A stretch of DNA of 64,000 nt, taken from Nodularia sp034931045. GTDB taxonomy: Bacteria; Cyanobacteriota; Cyanobacteriia; Cyanobacteriales; Nostocaceae. Both the position numbers and the translations under genes were made by a program. How positions within the stretch are numbered: the first letter of the stretch is position 1; every line of letters starts with the position of its first letter. The stretch lies in contig NZ_JAYGHH010000009.1 of assembly GCF_034931045.1 (NCBI RefSeq), positions 87,960-151,959 of the forward strand. Reading direction: 5' to 3'. Below, in pieces: positions 28,030 to 36,600 of the stretch. Under the pieces are notes generated by a model. The model searched no databases, was not told where the DNA came from, and saw nothing but the letters and a program-made list of their open reading frames with translations.

Positions 28030-29073
28030 CTAATCTGTAATTGCCAAAACTTTCGGAAGTTCAGGTTTAAGTAATCTGTTCAATAGAGACGCAGGGGGTT
28101 GATTGTGAGGCCAAGCAAAAGCATGGCGGAAAGCTGCATTTTGACAGGCTTGCAGTTGTTCAAAATTAATAATGTCGTAAGTCAAGAGGTTTTCGTACTC
28201 AAATGGGAGGCGCATATTATGTAACCCAGCATTATCAGTACAAATAGCGATATCTACCCCAGCTGCAAAACAACGGTCAAAAACTAATTTTAGTTGGCGG
28301 ATATCCTGTAAAGTACCCGTTTTGAGGTAAGTTGTGGGGCAAACTTCCAAACACTGTCCCCGTTTAGCTATATCTGTTAATAACTCTGGAGATAATAGAG
28401 GAATTTGGATACCGTGACCAATCCGCATCAGGTAGGGTAATAGTTTCGGGTGACAGCCATCGGTGGTTTCGTAAAGGTGTCCAGTTGTGTTAATGTCCTG
28501 CGATCGCGCATAATCATACAAACTGATCCATTCTTCTAGACGTTCTTCGTAATAGCGATCGCCACCAGCCACATCAATACCACAAACGTACTGTTGATTC
28601 TGCACAGCCAACTCAATTATTGCCCGGTTCACCTCATAAGGTAAACGGGAGTGCATACAGAGAATTTGGCTCGTCACAATGGGATATTCTGGTAAATGAC
28701 TAGCTTTTCCCACCACCTCCACAATTTCCGCCATCTTATCAATTCTCTCGGTTTGACTCAGATGTTCTGGTGTGCGTAAGTATGGTGTATAACGTAGTTC
28801 TAAATACGCCAAATTTTCAAAGATATAAGCACCGCGCAACAAGCGATAAATAAAGTAGGGTAAAGTTTCTACAGTTTGGACTCTTTCTACTAAAGTGTGT
28901 AATTCTAAATACTCATCTAAAGTATTGCGGGGACGGGTGTAAAAGTCCTCAAATTCTGAATATTCAGCAAAACGAGTAATTAAATCTGTCGCATGGCGTT
29001 CAAAATATCGCCACAAAACGCGGGGAACAACGGAACCCCCCAGATGTCTATGTAACTCAGCATATAACGCCAT
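28030..29073 (-). CDS. Adenosine deaminase family protein
   Basis: 347 residues of the metal-dependent amidohydrolase superfamily. The N-terminal HRHLGGS provides the HxH zinc ligands; CGIDVAGGD, TTGHLYET (His ligand/catalytic region) and ICTDNAGLHN (Asp) follow in the order of adenosine deaminases. The canonical HAGE loop is replaced by a variant (GHLYE), so substrate may be adenosine or another aminopurine. Single gene. Confidence 0.7.
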   Translation of the reverse strand: MALYAELHRHLGGSVVPRVLWRYFERHATDLITRFAEYSEFEDFYTRPRNTLDEYLELHTLVERVQTVETLPYFIYRLLRGAYIFENLAYLELRYTPYLRTPEHLSQTERIDKMAEIVEVVGKASHLPEYPIVTSQILCMHSRLPYEVNRAIIELAVQNQQYVCGIDVAGGDRYYEERLEEWISLYDYARSQDINTTGHLYETTDGCHPKLLPYLMRIGHGIQIPLLSPELLTDIAKRGQCLEVCPTTYLKTGTLQDIRQLKLVFDRCFAAGVDIAICTDNAGLHNMRLPFEYENLLTYDIINFEQLQACQNAAFRHAFAWPHNQPPASLLNRLLKPELPKVLAITD

Positions 29074-29240
29074 AATGGTATTTTGTAAATATAAAGTTCA
29101 TCAATTGTAACAAAAGCTATAAATAAAAAAATCTCTACTTTTTACGGATTTTTTGGAATTAGAAACATAAATCGCCTAAATTTAGTCAAATTAATCACAA
29201 ATTGACTAAAAACGATGACTGTTTATTTACAGCAAAATTC

Positions 29241-30452
29241 ATGAAAGCCAAAATAATTTTATGTAGTGTGTTGGGGTTAATTGGTATCAGCAGCCTCATT
29301 TTTCACGCCACAACACAGCCCCAGAATTCTATTAAAGTAGAGGTGGTTACTACGCCAAAAAATCTCCCTCAAAATCTAGAAATCGCAGTGCGGGAGAAAA
29401 TGGCACAACAATTGCAAATTAATAGTGAAATACTCAAACTAACTAAATCTGAAATAGCTACTTGGGAAGACTGTTTACCCGACAAATCAGGCGTGATTCC
29501 GACTCAACCTTGTCCAGCTAAATCCCGTTCTGGCTGGCGTGTAACCATTAGTGATCAAAGGGAAAATTGGGTTTATTATGTGACTAATAATGGATTTATT
29601 ACCCTTGATGCCACTGCAAGTTTAAATCAAACTATTATCTCTACTTTATCTCAAAGATTGGGACTAAAACCCAACCAGTTGCGTATTGTTGCAGCACAAC
29701 TAAGCAAAGGTCTTTCGGCCTGTCCCACCAATACTACTTGCAAAGTCCAGCCAATTTTAGGGTGGCGCATTCTGGTAGAAGGTAGAAAGAAACCATTCTT
29801 TTTAGGACTGGATGGCAAAGATTTAAATTATGGGAATTTAAGTTTATATTTGCCCCAAGAAACAGCAGAAATGCCCCAAAATATTGTGGAAAAAGTCTTA
29901 GAAGATGTTGTAAGTCGCCATGATAAATTAACTTCTAACCTGAAAGTTGAAAGTATTAAAGCTATAACATGGAATTGGTGTCAGGGTGCAGAGACAGGAC
30001 CGACAAAACCAGAAATGGGTAATTGTCCAGATATAGAACAAGCAGGTTGGCAAATGATTGTTATTATGGACGCTAATCGCTATGTTTACTATGTTAATAA
30101 ACGCGCAATTTCAGACCCCAATTTTTCCCCAATACCTGATGGAATGCAAAGTTTACCTAGTTCATTAGTAAGTGTAATCAAAAAAGATGCAGCTAAACGG
30201 GCAAAGGTCTCAGAAAATATAATTGGTCTGCACTCGACAACTCCCAAGTTTTTTGACAGTTGTTTGAATATTGATAACCAAAAGTTAAGTTGTCGCCAGT
30301 CAATTCAAGCCGGATGGGAAGTTAATGTTTTGGGCGGTAATGTTTCTAGTGGAAATCCTTCATGGGCAAGTGCTGCCTGGATGTATAATGTGAATCTGGC
30401 GGGCAATGATATTCGGTTTGTACACTCTGGTGTGTGGGTTCCAGTACCTTAA
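29241..30452 (+). CDS. Exported protein with four cysteine-paired repeats
   Basis: 403 residues from ATG 29241 (an upstream in-frame start at 29202 would put charged residues before the signal). An N-terminal membrane/signal segment (IILCSVLGLIGISSLIF) precedes four units of about 85-95 residues. Each has an amphipathic helix, two cysteines 10-18 residues apart and a GW followed by a beta strand (SGWRVTI, LGWRILV, AGWQMIV, AGWEVNV). Paired cysteines suggest a disulfide per unit outside the cytoplasm. No named domain recognised. Confidence 0.7.
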   Translation: MKAKIILCSVLGLIGISSLIFHATTQPQNSIKVEVVTTPKNLPQNLEIAVREKMAQQLQINSEILKLTKSEIATWEDCLPDKSGVIPTQPCPAKSRSGWRVTISDQRENWVYYVTNNGFITLDATASLNQTIISTLSQRLGLKPNQLRIVAAQLSKGLSACPTNTTCKVQPILGWRILVEGRKKPFFLGLDGKDLNYGNLSLYLPQETAEMPQNIVEKVLEDVVSRHDKLTSNLKVESIKAITWNWCQGAETGPTKPEMGNCPDIEQAGWQMIVIMDANRYVYYVNKRAISDPNFSPIPDGMQSLPSSLVSVIKKDAAKRAKVSENIIGLHSTTPKFFDSCLNIDNQKLSCRQSIQAGWEVNVLGGNVSSGNPSWASAAWMYNVNLAGNDIRFVHSGVWVPVP

Positions 30453-30487
30453 ACTGTGGTGATTAATCTGCACTCTTGTATCTAACC

Positions 30488-31111
30488 TCATAGACGTTTC
30501 GCCCAACCTCTTACTGCTTTTCTCATCACCCTTCTACCCTCGGTGCGATTTTCTTCCATCAATCGGGGTAACTCACGAATTGGTAAACTTGGAAAAACCA
30601 AACTTGTTTCAGATTCTATATATTCGTTATTCTGCAATAAATAAATCTTTAATTCTCCTGAGTCATAACACCAAACTTCAGGAACACCCAACCGCGCATA
30701 AATCGGAAATCGATTTAAAGATTTACTAGTAACATCAATTTCTAATGCTAAATCTGGGGGCGGGTCTTGGTTTAAATCTAAATCTAGTCTTCCTCTAATT
30801 GCTGCTTCGTTTTGGAAATAAAAGCAATTATCTGGTTCTAAACCAGCCATGCGGCTTTCTCGCTTCCAGGTAGTTGAACCATAACTTTCATAGTCTAAAT
30901 CTAAAGTATCAGCAATATCTTTAACTAAATCACTGATGACTTCTTTATAGTGTTCATGTTCTGGTAAAGGTGTAATAATTTCTAAAGTACCCGCATCATA
31001 AGCTATTCTGGCTGCACGACTTTCTCCCAAATCCTGTAAAATGTTTTCAAATTGTTGCCAGCTAATGTTGTAAAGTACGACTCTATCAGCTCGATTTTTC
31101 ACAGCTATCAT
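30488..31111 (-). CDS. Uma2 family (DUF820) putative endonuclease
   Basis: 207 residues with the Uma2 core: RIAYDAGTLEIITPLPEHE, LEPDNCFY, PDLALEIDVTSKS (PD-(D/E)XK-like Asp, Glu and Lys), and YARLGVPEVWCYD. C-terminus is basic. Convergent with the preceding gene. Family function is unproven; not closely related to the copy at 893-1459. Confidence 0.88.
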   Translation of the reverse strand: MIAVKNRADRVVLYNISWQQFENILQDLGESRAARIAYDAGTLEIITPLPEHEHYKEVISDLVKDIADTLDLDYESYGSTTWKRESRMAGLEPDNCFYFQNEAAIRGRLDLDLNQDPPPDLALEIDVTSKSLNRFPIYARLGVPEVWCYDSGELKIYLLQNNEYIESETSLVFPSLPIRELPRLMEENRTEGRRVMRKAVRGWAKRL

Positions 31112-31370
31112 AATTTTCTAACTCCTGTAAATCAGCAATTAGCCTTACTTAAATATTGACTCATTTATGGAAATAGCGATCGCACCCTTGTTGTTTAGCA
31201 TCATCACCTGTATAGGCTGGAAACAAGTGATATATGATACCATCTGGCTAAACAAATATCAAAAATTTTCCCTCTACTCACGACCCGCCAATTTTCCAAT
31301 TTCTTGACAAAAGCCATACAATCTGATACAAATTATAATTTGTGGAAACTTTACCCTTTGAGATAATCTC

Positions 31371-32714
31371 TTGGCTAACGTAATTGTCATAGGTGCCCAG
31401 TGGGGCGATGAAGGAAAAGGTAAAATAACAGATTTACTCAGCCGCTCCGCAGATGTGGTGGTACGTTACCAAGGGGGAGTGAACGCTGGACATACCATAG
31501 TAGTCGAAGGTCAGACGTTTAAGCTGCACTTAATCCCCTCTGGTATTCTTTACCCAAATACTGAGTGTATTATTGGCTGTGGAACAGTTATAGATCCACA
31601 GGTCTTAATAGCAGAACTCGATCAGCTAGAAGAATTAAACATTTCTACTGCCAAGCTGTTAATATCTGAGACAGCCCATGTCACGATGCCGTATCATCGG
31701 TTGATTGACAAGGCTTCAGAAGAGCGACGCGGAAGTTACAAAATTGGTACGACTGGTAGAGGCATTGGCCCCACCTATGCGGATAAATCAGAGCGTACTG
31801 GGATCAGAGTTCTAGACTTGATTGACCCAGAAGCGCTACGTGAAAAGCTGGAATGGACGATTAATTATAAAAACACAATTTTAGAAAAACTTTACAACCT
31901 CCCGCCTTTAAATCCCCAAGAAGTAATTGAGCAATATTTAGGTTACGCTGAACGCTTGCGGCCTTACGTGGTTGATACATCATTAAAAATATATGATTCC
32001 ATCCTCAAGCGGCGCAATATTCTCTTTGAAGGCGCACAGGGTACGCTTCTCGACTTAGATCATGGTACTTATCCCTATGTCACCTCTTCTAACCCGGTAG
32101 CGGGTGGGGCTTGCGTTGGGACTGGTTTAGGGCCGACAATGATAGATCGGGTAATTGGGGTGTCAAAAGCCTACACAACAAGAGTAGGAGAAGGGCCTTT
32201 TCCCACCGAATTGCATGGAAAAGTGGGAGAATTGTTATGCGATCGCGGGGCGGAATTTGGCACAACAACAGGACGCAAGCGGCGCTGTGGCTGGTTTGAT
32301 GCCGTCATTGGTCGTTATGCAGTGCGAATTAATGGTATGGACTGTATGGCCATTACCAAACTCGATGTTCTCGACGAACTAGAGGAAATTCAAGTCTGTG
32401 TCGCCTACGAAATAGATGGCGATCGCTGCGAACACTTCCCCACTAGTTCCCGTCGGTTTGCTCAATGTCGCCCTATTTACAAAACCCTCCCTGGTTGGCA
32501 GGTATCGACAAGCGAATGTCGCACCCTGGAAGACTTGCCACCGCAAGCACTAGACTACCTGAAATTCTTAGCTGAATTGATGGAAGTTCCCATCGCGATC
32601 GTCTCTTTAGGAGCCAGCCGCGATCAAACCATAATCGTTGAAGACCCAATTCACGGGCCAAAACGTGCCTTATTACATCCTGACGGTACACCAGCCTCTT
32701 TGCTAAGTGCTTAG
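31371..32714 (+). CDS. purA: Adenylosuccinate synthase PurA
   Basis: 447 residues; joins IMP and aspartate using GTP, the first step from IMP to AMP. It starts at TTG 31371, placing MANVIVIGAQWGDEGKGK at the N-terminus as in other PurA proteins; no ATG is available. Catalytic Asp and Lys of the GDEGKGK loop, the GHT loop (VNAGHTIV), GTTGRGIGPTYADK and TTTGRKRRCGW are all present. An STRR separates it from the L25 gene 45 bp downstream. It lies about 10 kb from purS-purQ. Confidence 0.95.
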   Translation: MANVIVIGAQWGDEGKGKITDLLSRSADVVVRYQGGVNAGHTIVVEGQTFKLHLIPSGILYPNTECIIGCGTVIDPQVLIAELDQLEELNISTAKLLISETAHVTMPYHRLIDKASEERRGSYKIGTTGRGIGPTYADKSERTGIRVLDLIDPEALREKLEWTINYKNTILEKLYNLPPLNPQEVIEQYLGYAERLRPYVVDTSLKIYDSILKRRNILFEGAQGTLLDLDHGTYPYVTSSNPVAGGACVGTGLGPTMIDRVIGVSKAYTTRVGEGPFPTELHGKVGELLCDRGAEFGTTTGRKRRCGWFDAVIGRYAVRINGMDCMAITKLDVLDELEEIQVCVAYEIDGDRCEHFPTSSRRFAQCRPIYKTLPGWQVSTSECRTLEDLPPQALDYLKFLAELMEVPIAIVSLGASRDQTIIVEDPIHGPKRALLHPDGTPASLLSA

Positions 32715-32722
32715 ATGTACTC

Positions 32723-32756
32723 ACAACTGACAACTGATAACTGATAACTGATAACT
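32723..32756. repeat. STRR, heptamer AACTGAT/AACTGAC, abutting the L25 start
   Basis: Four to five units end only 3 bases before the ATG of the L25 gene at 32760, so the repeat occupies the place of the ribosome-binding site. Confidence 0.85.
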
Positions 32757-32759
32757 TGT

Positions 32760-33059
32760 ATGACTATTAAAGTCGAATCTCAAAAGCGACCAGAAGGTAG
32801 CAAGCCAAATGCTTTACGCCGTTCTGGTCTTATCCCTGCCAATTTGTACGGTCACAAAGGTGCAGAATCAATTTCTCTCGTAGTTGATGCCAAAACCATT
32901 GAGCGTCTACTTAAAAAAGCTACTGTTAATAAAACAGAAATTGAATTGAATATCCCTGAACTTGAGTGGAATGGTACAACTGTCCTCAGAGAAGTTCAAT
33001 CCCATCCAGCCAAGGGTTTTATCTATCACGTCAGCTTTTTTGCATCTTCTCAAGACTGA
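32760..33059 (+). CDS. rplY: Ribosomal protein L25/Ctc-type
   Basis: 99 residues, the short L25 form that binds 5S rRNA: KPNALRRSGLIPANLYG near the N-terminus and a beta-barrel finishing in KGFIYHVSFF. No C-terminal extension. It follows purA by 45 bp and is closed by a clear terminator, so purA and this gene may be cotranscribed. The STRR immediately upstream leaves no visible Shine-Dalgarno sequence. Confidence 0.88.
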   Translation: MTIKVESQKRPEGSKPNALRRSGLIPANLYGHKGAESISLVVDAKTIERLLKKATVNKTEIELNIPELEWNGTTVLREVQSHPAKGFIYHVSFFASSQD

Positions 33060-33117
33060 TACAAGCGAGTAATTTGTGTTTTTTGTAACTTCAAGATTTG
33101 TGATAATTGTTGATTAT

Positions 33118-33143
33118 ACCAGGGGTTAAACCCTGGTTTTTTA
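33118..33143 (+). terminator. Rho-independent terminator after the L25 gene
   Basis: Stem ACCAGGG (33118-33124) and CCCTGGT (33131-33137) with loop GTTAAA, followed by a T-run (TTTTTTA). Confidence 0.88.
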
Positions 33144-33410
33144 TTAAAAGGATGAGACGATAGGTTTATGAATTAGTCTCTGACCTTGTACAATGCGTGA
33201 ATCCTGCGGGAGAGCAAAGTGTTGAGTGCTGAGTGCTGAGTGCTGAGTACTGAGTATAAAGCCATTTGCTTTAAGGCTTTAAGCTATCAACACTGTTCTC
33301 ACTCTGATGAAAACCGCTTGCTTCTAGGACTTCAAGCAATCTACCATGTCCTAAACTCCTTACCGATTGCTGTATTTCCAATTTCTGTAAGTATCGAATC
33401 CACAATTTTT
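33144..33410. other. Spacer with AGTGCTG STRR
   Basis: Contains the AGTGCTG repeat (33219-33255). The following gene's frame is open back to 33240, but that part overlaps the repeat and lacks protein-like composition, so I treat it as non-coding. Confidence 0.6.
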
Positions 33411-34940
33411 ATGACAGAAGTAAATCTTCCAGTTTTAATTCAGCAGATGTTACAGCCAGGATTTTATCCTCATGCAGTCACAGAACCAATTCAACTAATT
33501 CAAACTCATATTTCCTATGTCCTACTTACAGGAGATTACGCCTATAAGCTGAAAAAACCAGTCAATTTTGGCTTTTTAGATTTCTCTACTTTAGAGAAAC
33601 GGAAACATTTTTGTCAGGAAGAATTACGCTTGAACCAACGTGGTGCGGCTGAACTGTATCTGGAAGTATTGCCCGTGACTATGGTCGGCCAGCAACATCA
33701 TCTGGGAGGAACAGGAAAGGCTGTGGAATATGCGCTGAAAATGCGCCAGTTTCCCCAAGAGTTGCTGTTTAGCACATTATTTGAGCAAGGTAAGTTAAAT
33801 GAGACTCACCTAGAGGAGTTGGGAAAAGTAGTGGCTGAATACCACGCGAAATCTGCAACTAATGATTATATTCGGAGTTTTGGCGAAGTGCCGCAGGTGC
33901 GGGCAGCAATTGATGAGAATTACCAACAAACTGAAAAATATATTGGTGGACCTCAAACACAGAAGCAGTTTCAGGAAACAAAGCAATATACAGATAATTT
34001 TTTTGTAGAGCGTCCCAAATTATTTACCAGTAGAGTTGAGAATAATTACATTCGTGAGTGTCACGGTGATTTACACCTGAGAAATATTGCGCTGTGGCAT
34101 GACAAAATTACTCTTTTTGACTGTATTGAGTTTAATGAGCCGTTTCGCTTTGTCGATGTCATGTATGATGTGGCGTTTACAGTGATGGATTTAGAGGCGC
34201 GACAAAGCCCTGTTTTGGCTAATGCGTTTCTGAACACCTACGTCGAGCAAACTGGTGATTGGGAAGGTTTACAGATACTACCTTTGTATTTAAGCCGTCA
34301 GGCTTATGTGCGGGCAAAGGTGACTTCATTTCTGTTAGATGATCCTGGTGTGCCAGCGACAGCCAAGGAAGAGGCGACAAAGACGGCGGCAGAATATTAC
34401 ACACAGGCGTGGGAGTACACAAAACCCCAACAAGGAAAACTAATTTTAATGTCTGGGCTGTCTGGTTCTGGAAAGTCTACAACCGCAAAATATTTAGCCC
34501 GTAAATTAAAAGCCATTCAGATTCGCTCAGATGCGGTGCGGAAACATTTGGGGGGAATTTCTCTTTGGGAACGTGGTGGGGATGATTTATACACACCTGA
34601 AATGACCCAAAAAACTTATGCCCGATTGCTGGAGTTAGGCATTATGCTGGCGCAGCAAGGTTTTAATGTAATTTTAGATGCCAAGTATGATCAAGCACAT
34701 CTACGACAAGAGGCGATCGCGCAAGCAGAAAAACGCCAACTTCCCCTGCAAATTATTTACTGCACAGCACCTTTAGAAGTGGTGCAAGAACGTCTAGCTA
34801 AACGCACTGGTGATATTGCTGATGCAACTGTCGATTTATTAACGTCGCAACTTCAGCAAGCCGAAGCATTTACCCCAGAAGAAAAACCCTATGTACAAAT
34901 TTGGGATACAACCCAACCACCACAGACACAATTAAAATAA
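33411..34940 (+). CDS. Fused phosphotransferase-like / P-loop kinase protein
   Basis: 509 residues from ATG 33411. The N-terminal half (1-330) resembles aminoglycoside phosphotransferase-type kinases: YKLKKPVNFGFLDFS, ECHGDLHLRNI (catalytic loop with Asp and Asn) and FDCIEFNEPFR (metal-binding Asp). The C-terminal half (about 340-505) is a P-loop kinase with GLSGSGKST and a downstream arginine-rich lid (VVQERLAKRTGD). This fusion is common in bacteria; the substrate is unknown. Confidence 0.85.
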   Translation: MTEVNLPVLIQQMLQPGFYPHAVTEPIQLIQTHISYVLLTGDYAYKLKKPVNFGFLDFSTLEKRKHFCQEELRLNQRGAAELYLEVLPVTMVGQQHHLGGTGKAVEYALKMRQFPQELLFSTLFEQGKLNETHLEELGKVVAEYHAKSATNDYIRSFGEVPQVRAAIDENYQQTEKYIGGPQTQKQFQETKQYTDNFFVERPKLFTSRVENNYIRECHGDLHLRNIALWHDKITLFDCIEFNEPFRFVDVMYDVAFTVMDLEARQSPVLANAFLNTYVEQTGDWEGLQILPLYLSRQAYVRAKVTSFLLDDPGVPATAKEEATKTAAEYYTQAWEYTKPQQGKLILMSGLSGSGKSTTAKYLARKLKAIQIRSDAVRKHLGGISLWERGGDDLYTPEMTQKTYARLLELGIMLAQQGFNVILDAKYDQAHLRQEAIAQAEKRQLPLQIIYCTAPLEVVQERLAKRTGDIADATVDLLTSQLQQAEAFTPEEKPYVQIWDTTQPPQTQLK

Positions 34941-34968
34941 GTACTTCACCAATAGTATTTATTATCCC

Positions 34969-35472
34969 ATGGCACCAAATAATCAAGGTTTACCCCCCAT
35001 CTCGCCAGAATTCTTTTCTCAACTCGTATTTGGGGGATTTTTAATATTCATATTGATTCTGGCGGGGTTTTCATTACCCCTGAGTATCTTCTTGGGGATT
35101 ATTGCGGGTTTTGTTTTAGGTTGGTTTACAAATTCCAGTAAAAATAACCCCCAGCAAACAACCGTAGCCTCATCTGATGGTATCGACGCAGGACTAAAAT
35201 ACTGGTTATTTTTCCTGTTAGGCTTTGTGTTCTTGGGGTATTCTCCACCTGTAAGTATCTTGCTGGGTGGAATGGCTGCTGTGGGTGGTGGCTGGATCAC
35301 TGCTTGGTGGGGAAGTAAGGAGGAAACGAAAACTCAGTTACCACTGGAAACTTTAGAGGTAGAAACAGATGCAAGTCCTAGAGAAAGGATTACCAAACAG
35401 CAGAGGAGAAAACTTACCCGTCGTTATCGTCGGGCTTCTGGAAGTTTTAATTTCAGGTTTTGGGAAAAATGA
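34969..35472 (+). CDS. Hypothetical membrane protein
   Basis: 167 residues with two pairs of hydrophobic helices (about 19-40/42-54 and 79-95/97-113) separated by a polar linker, and a basic C-terminal tail (KQQRRKLTRRYRR). The two halves look like an internal duplication (LxxFxxPLSIFLGIIAG and LGYSPPVSILLGGMAA). Lies 28 bp behind the kinase fusion, possibly cotranscribed. Confidence 0.65.
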   Translation: MAPNNQGLPPISPEFFSQLVFGGFLIFILILAGFSLPLSIFLGIIAGFVLGWFTNSSKNNPQQTTVASSDGIDAGLKYWLFFLLGFVFLGYSPPVSILLGGMAAVGGGWITAWWGSKEETKTQLPLETLEVETDASPRERITKQQRRKLTRRYRRASGSFNFRFWEK

Positions 35473-35757
35473 GGGTAATTCGTAATTCGTAATTCGTAAT
35501 ATTTCCTGCGGAAACGCTGCGCGAACGTAATTCGTAATTCGTAATTCGGGCTTGCTGAATAAATATAAAACCCAGATAAATCGCAGGTTTGAGGCTGATG
35601 AACCCGACAGTAGGTGCAAGGCTTCGCAGTGAGTGTCAGCCGAACGGTTTTTGAAGGGTGTAGCATCAAAAGTGTGAATTCTGGGTTGAATACATCAGAA
35701 AATTTGGAAATGACAGATAGCTGAAACTATTCCCTATTCCCTACCTCTATTTTGATT
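35473..35757. repeat. STRR (GTAATTC) and dispersed-repeat spacer
   Basis: GTAATTC heptamers occupy 35475-35500 and 35527-35548. A fragment at about 35570-35686 is bounded by short inverted AACCCAGA/TCTGGGTT ends and looks like a dispersed non-coding element. No gene seen. Confidence 0.6.
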
Positions 35758-35979
35758 ATGTCTAAAAATTTACCTTATATTATGCCTTCGCCTCAATTTT
35801 CGGTTGAGGAAACCTTCGCTAACTACCACGTAACTCACCAATTTTACCAAGAAGTTCACACGCGCTCAGAGTTTGAGAATTATTGCGAATGGTATGAAAT
35901 AACGGCAGAACAGCATCGTCGAGATTTAGAAAAAATGCGCGGCGAATTAAATATTTTCCAGTGGTTTCGCCGCTCGTGA
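35758..35979 (+). CDS. Small conserved-looking hypothetical protein
   Basis: 73 residues from ATG 35758 (TTG 35752 is also in frame). Rich in Glu, Tyr and His, with a helical C-terminal half (EQHRRDLEKMRGELNIFQWF). No membrane segment or known domain. Coding status rests on composition and a clean start/stop. Confidence 0.5.
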   Translation: MSKNLPYIMPSPQFSVEETFANYHVTHQFYQEVHTRSEFENYCEWYEITAEQHRRDLEKMRGELNIFQWFRRS

Positions 35980-35984
35980 GTGAT

Positions 35985-36206
35985 TTAAATGACTTCTAAT
36001 TCATTCTCACGTAAATGAGCTTTAAATTTTTTAGTAAACCTAACTAAAATTGGCAAATTAGCACTAACAGGTCTACCTTGCCATTCAGTAGCAATACTTA
36101 TAACTTCGCCTTCTGTACCTTTAATGTCACAAGCCTGACCTCGATGCTCAGGATGATGATACACTACTACCGATTCTTTAACACGGACGCGATCGCCAAC
36201 TTTCAT
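35985..36206 (-). CDS. ftrV: Ferredoxin-thioredoxin reductase variable chain
   Basis: 73 residues from the ATG at 36206; upstream in-frame codons to 36257 would add 17 residues not typical of the family. Sequence KVGDRVRVKESVVVYHHPEH, a GTEGEV turn and a KAHLRENELEVI C-terminus are diagnostic. It is the SH3-like alpha (variable) subunit that supports the catalytic 4Fe-4S subunit passing electrons from ferredoxin to thioredoxin. The catalytic-chain gene is not in the window. Confidence 0.88.
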   Translation of the reverse strand: MKVGDRVRVKESVVVYHHPEHRGQACDIKGTEGEVISIATEWQGRPVSANLPILVRFTKKFKAHLRENELEVI

Positions 36207-36257
36207 AACAACACTTACATCTAGCTTTTGCTGTTCCACAAGCATCTCCACCTGCAT

Positions 36258-36600
36258 TCCTCACTGAACTGCTTTTTTGACAAATAAACTGTTAATAACA
36301 GTCAATTTTAAGCTCCCATTGGGATAGAAGCTTTGTTTTACGCCTTTTGTAACTGATATACAAACAAAGCCTGCCCACGCAGGCTTTAACAGTTATCAGC
36401 TATCAGTTATCAGCTAAGAGACATAATTGGGTTTAAGTCCCCCACCATCCACTTTGATAACTGTTCACTGTTCACTGTTCACTGATTTAATAGTGGTTAT
36501 TCAGCGACATTCGGATAGTTTAAAACCCGCTTTGGTTGTGCTGTGCGCTTTAACGACAAATCCAATTCTACAACAAATAGTCATTGGTTACGCTTTCTAC
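36258..36600. other. Intergenic region with hairpin and STRRs
   Basis: 343 bp without a gene: hairpin 36366-36387, AGTTATC-type repeats (36391-36419) and AACTGTTC-type repeats (36458-36486). Confidence 0.6.
36366..36387. terminator. Hairpin terminator between PP2C gene and ftrV
   Basis: AAAGCCTGC/GCAGGCTTT with loop CCAC, a perfect 9-bp stem. On the minus strand it is followed by TTTGTTTGT, consistent with ending the PP2C transcript 214 bp after its stop. Confidence 0.65.

Noticed and set aside
35475..35548. Possible CRISPR array
   Set aside because: Units are adjacent 7-bp repeats without spacers; the same applies to 14021-14063, 20212-20388, 51955-52000 and 59993-60024.
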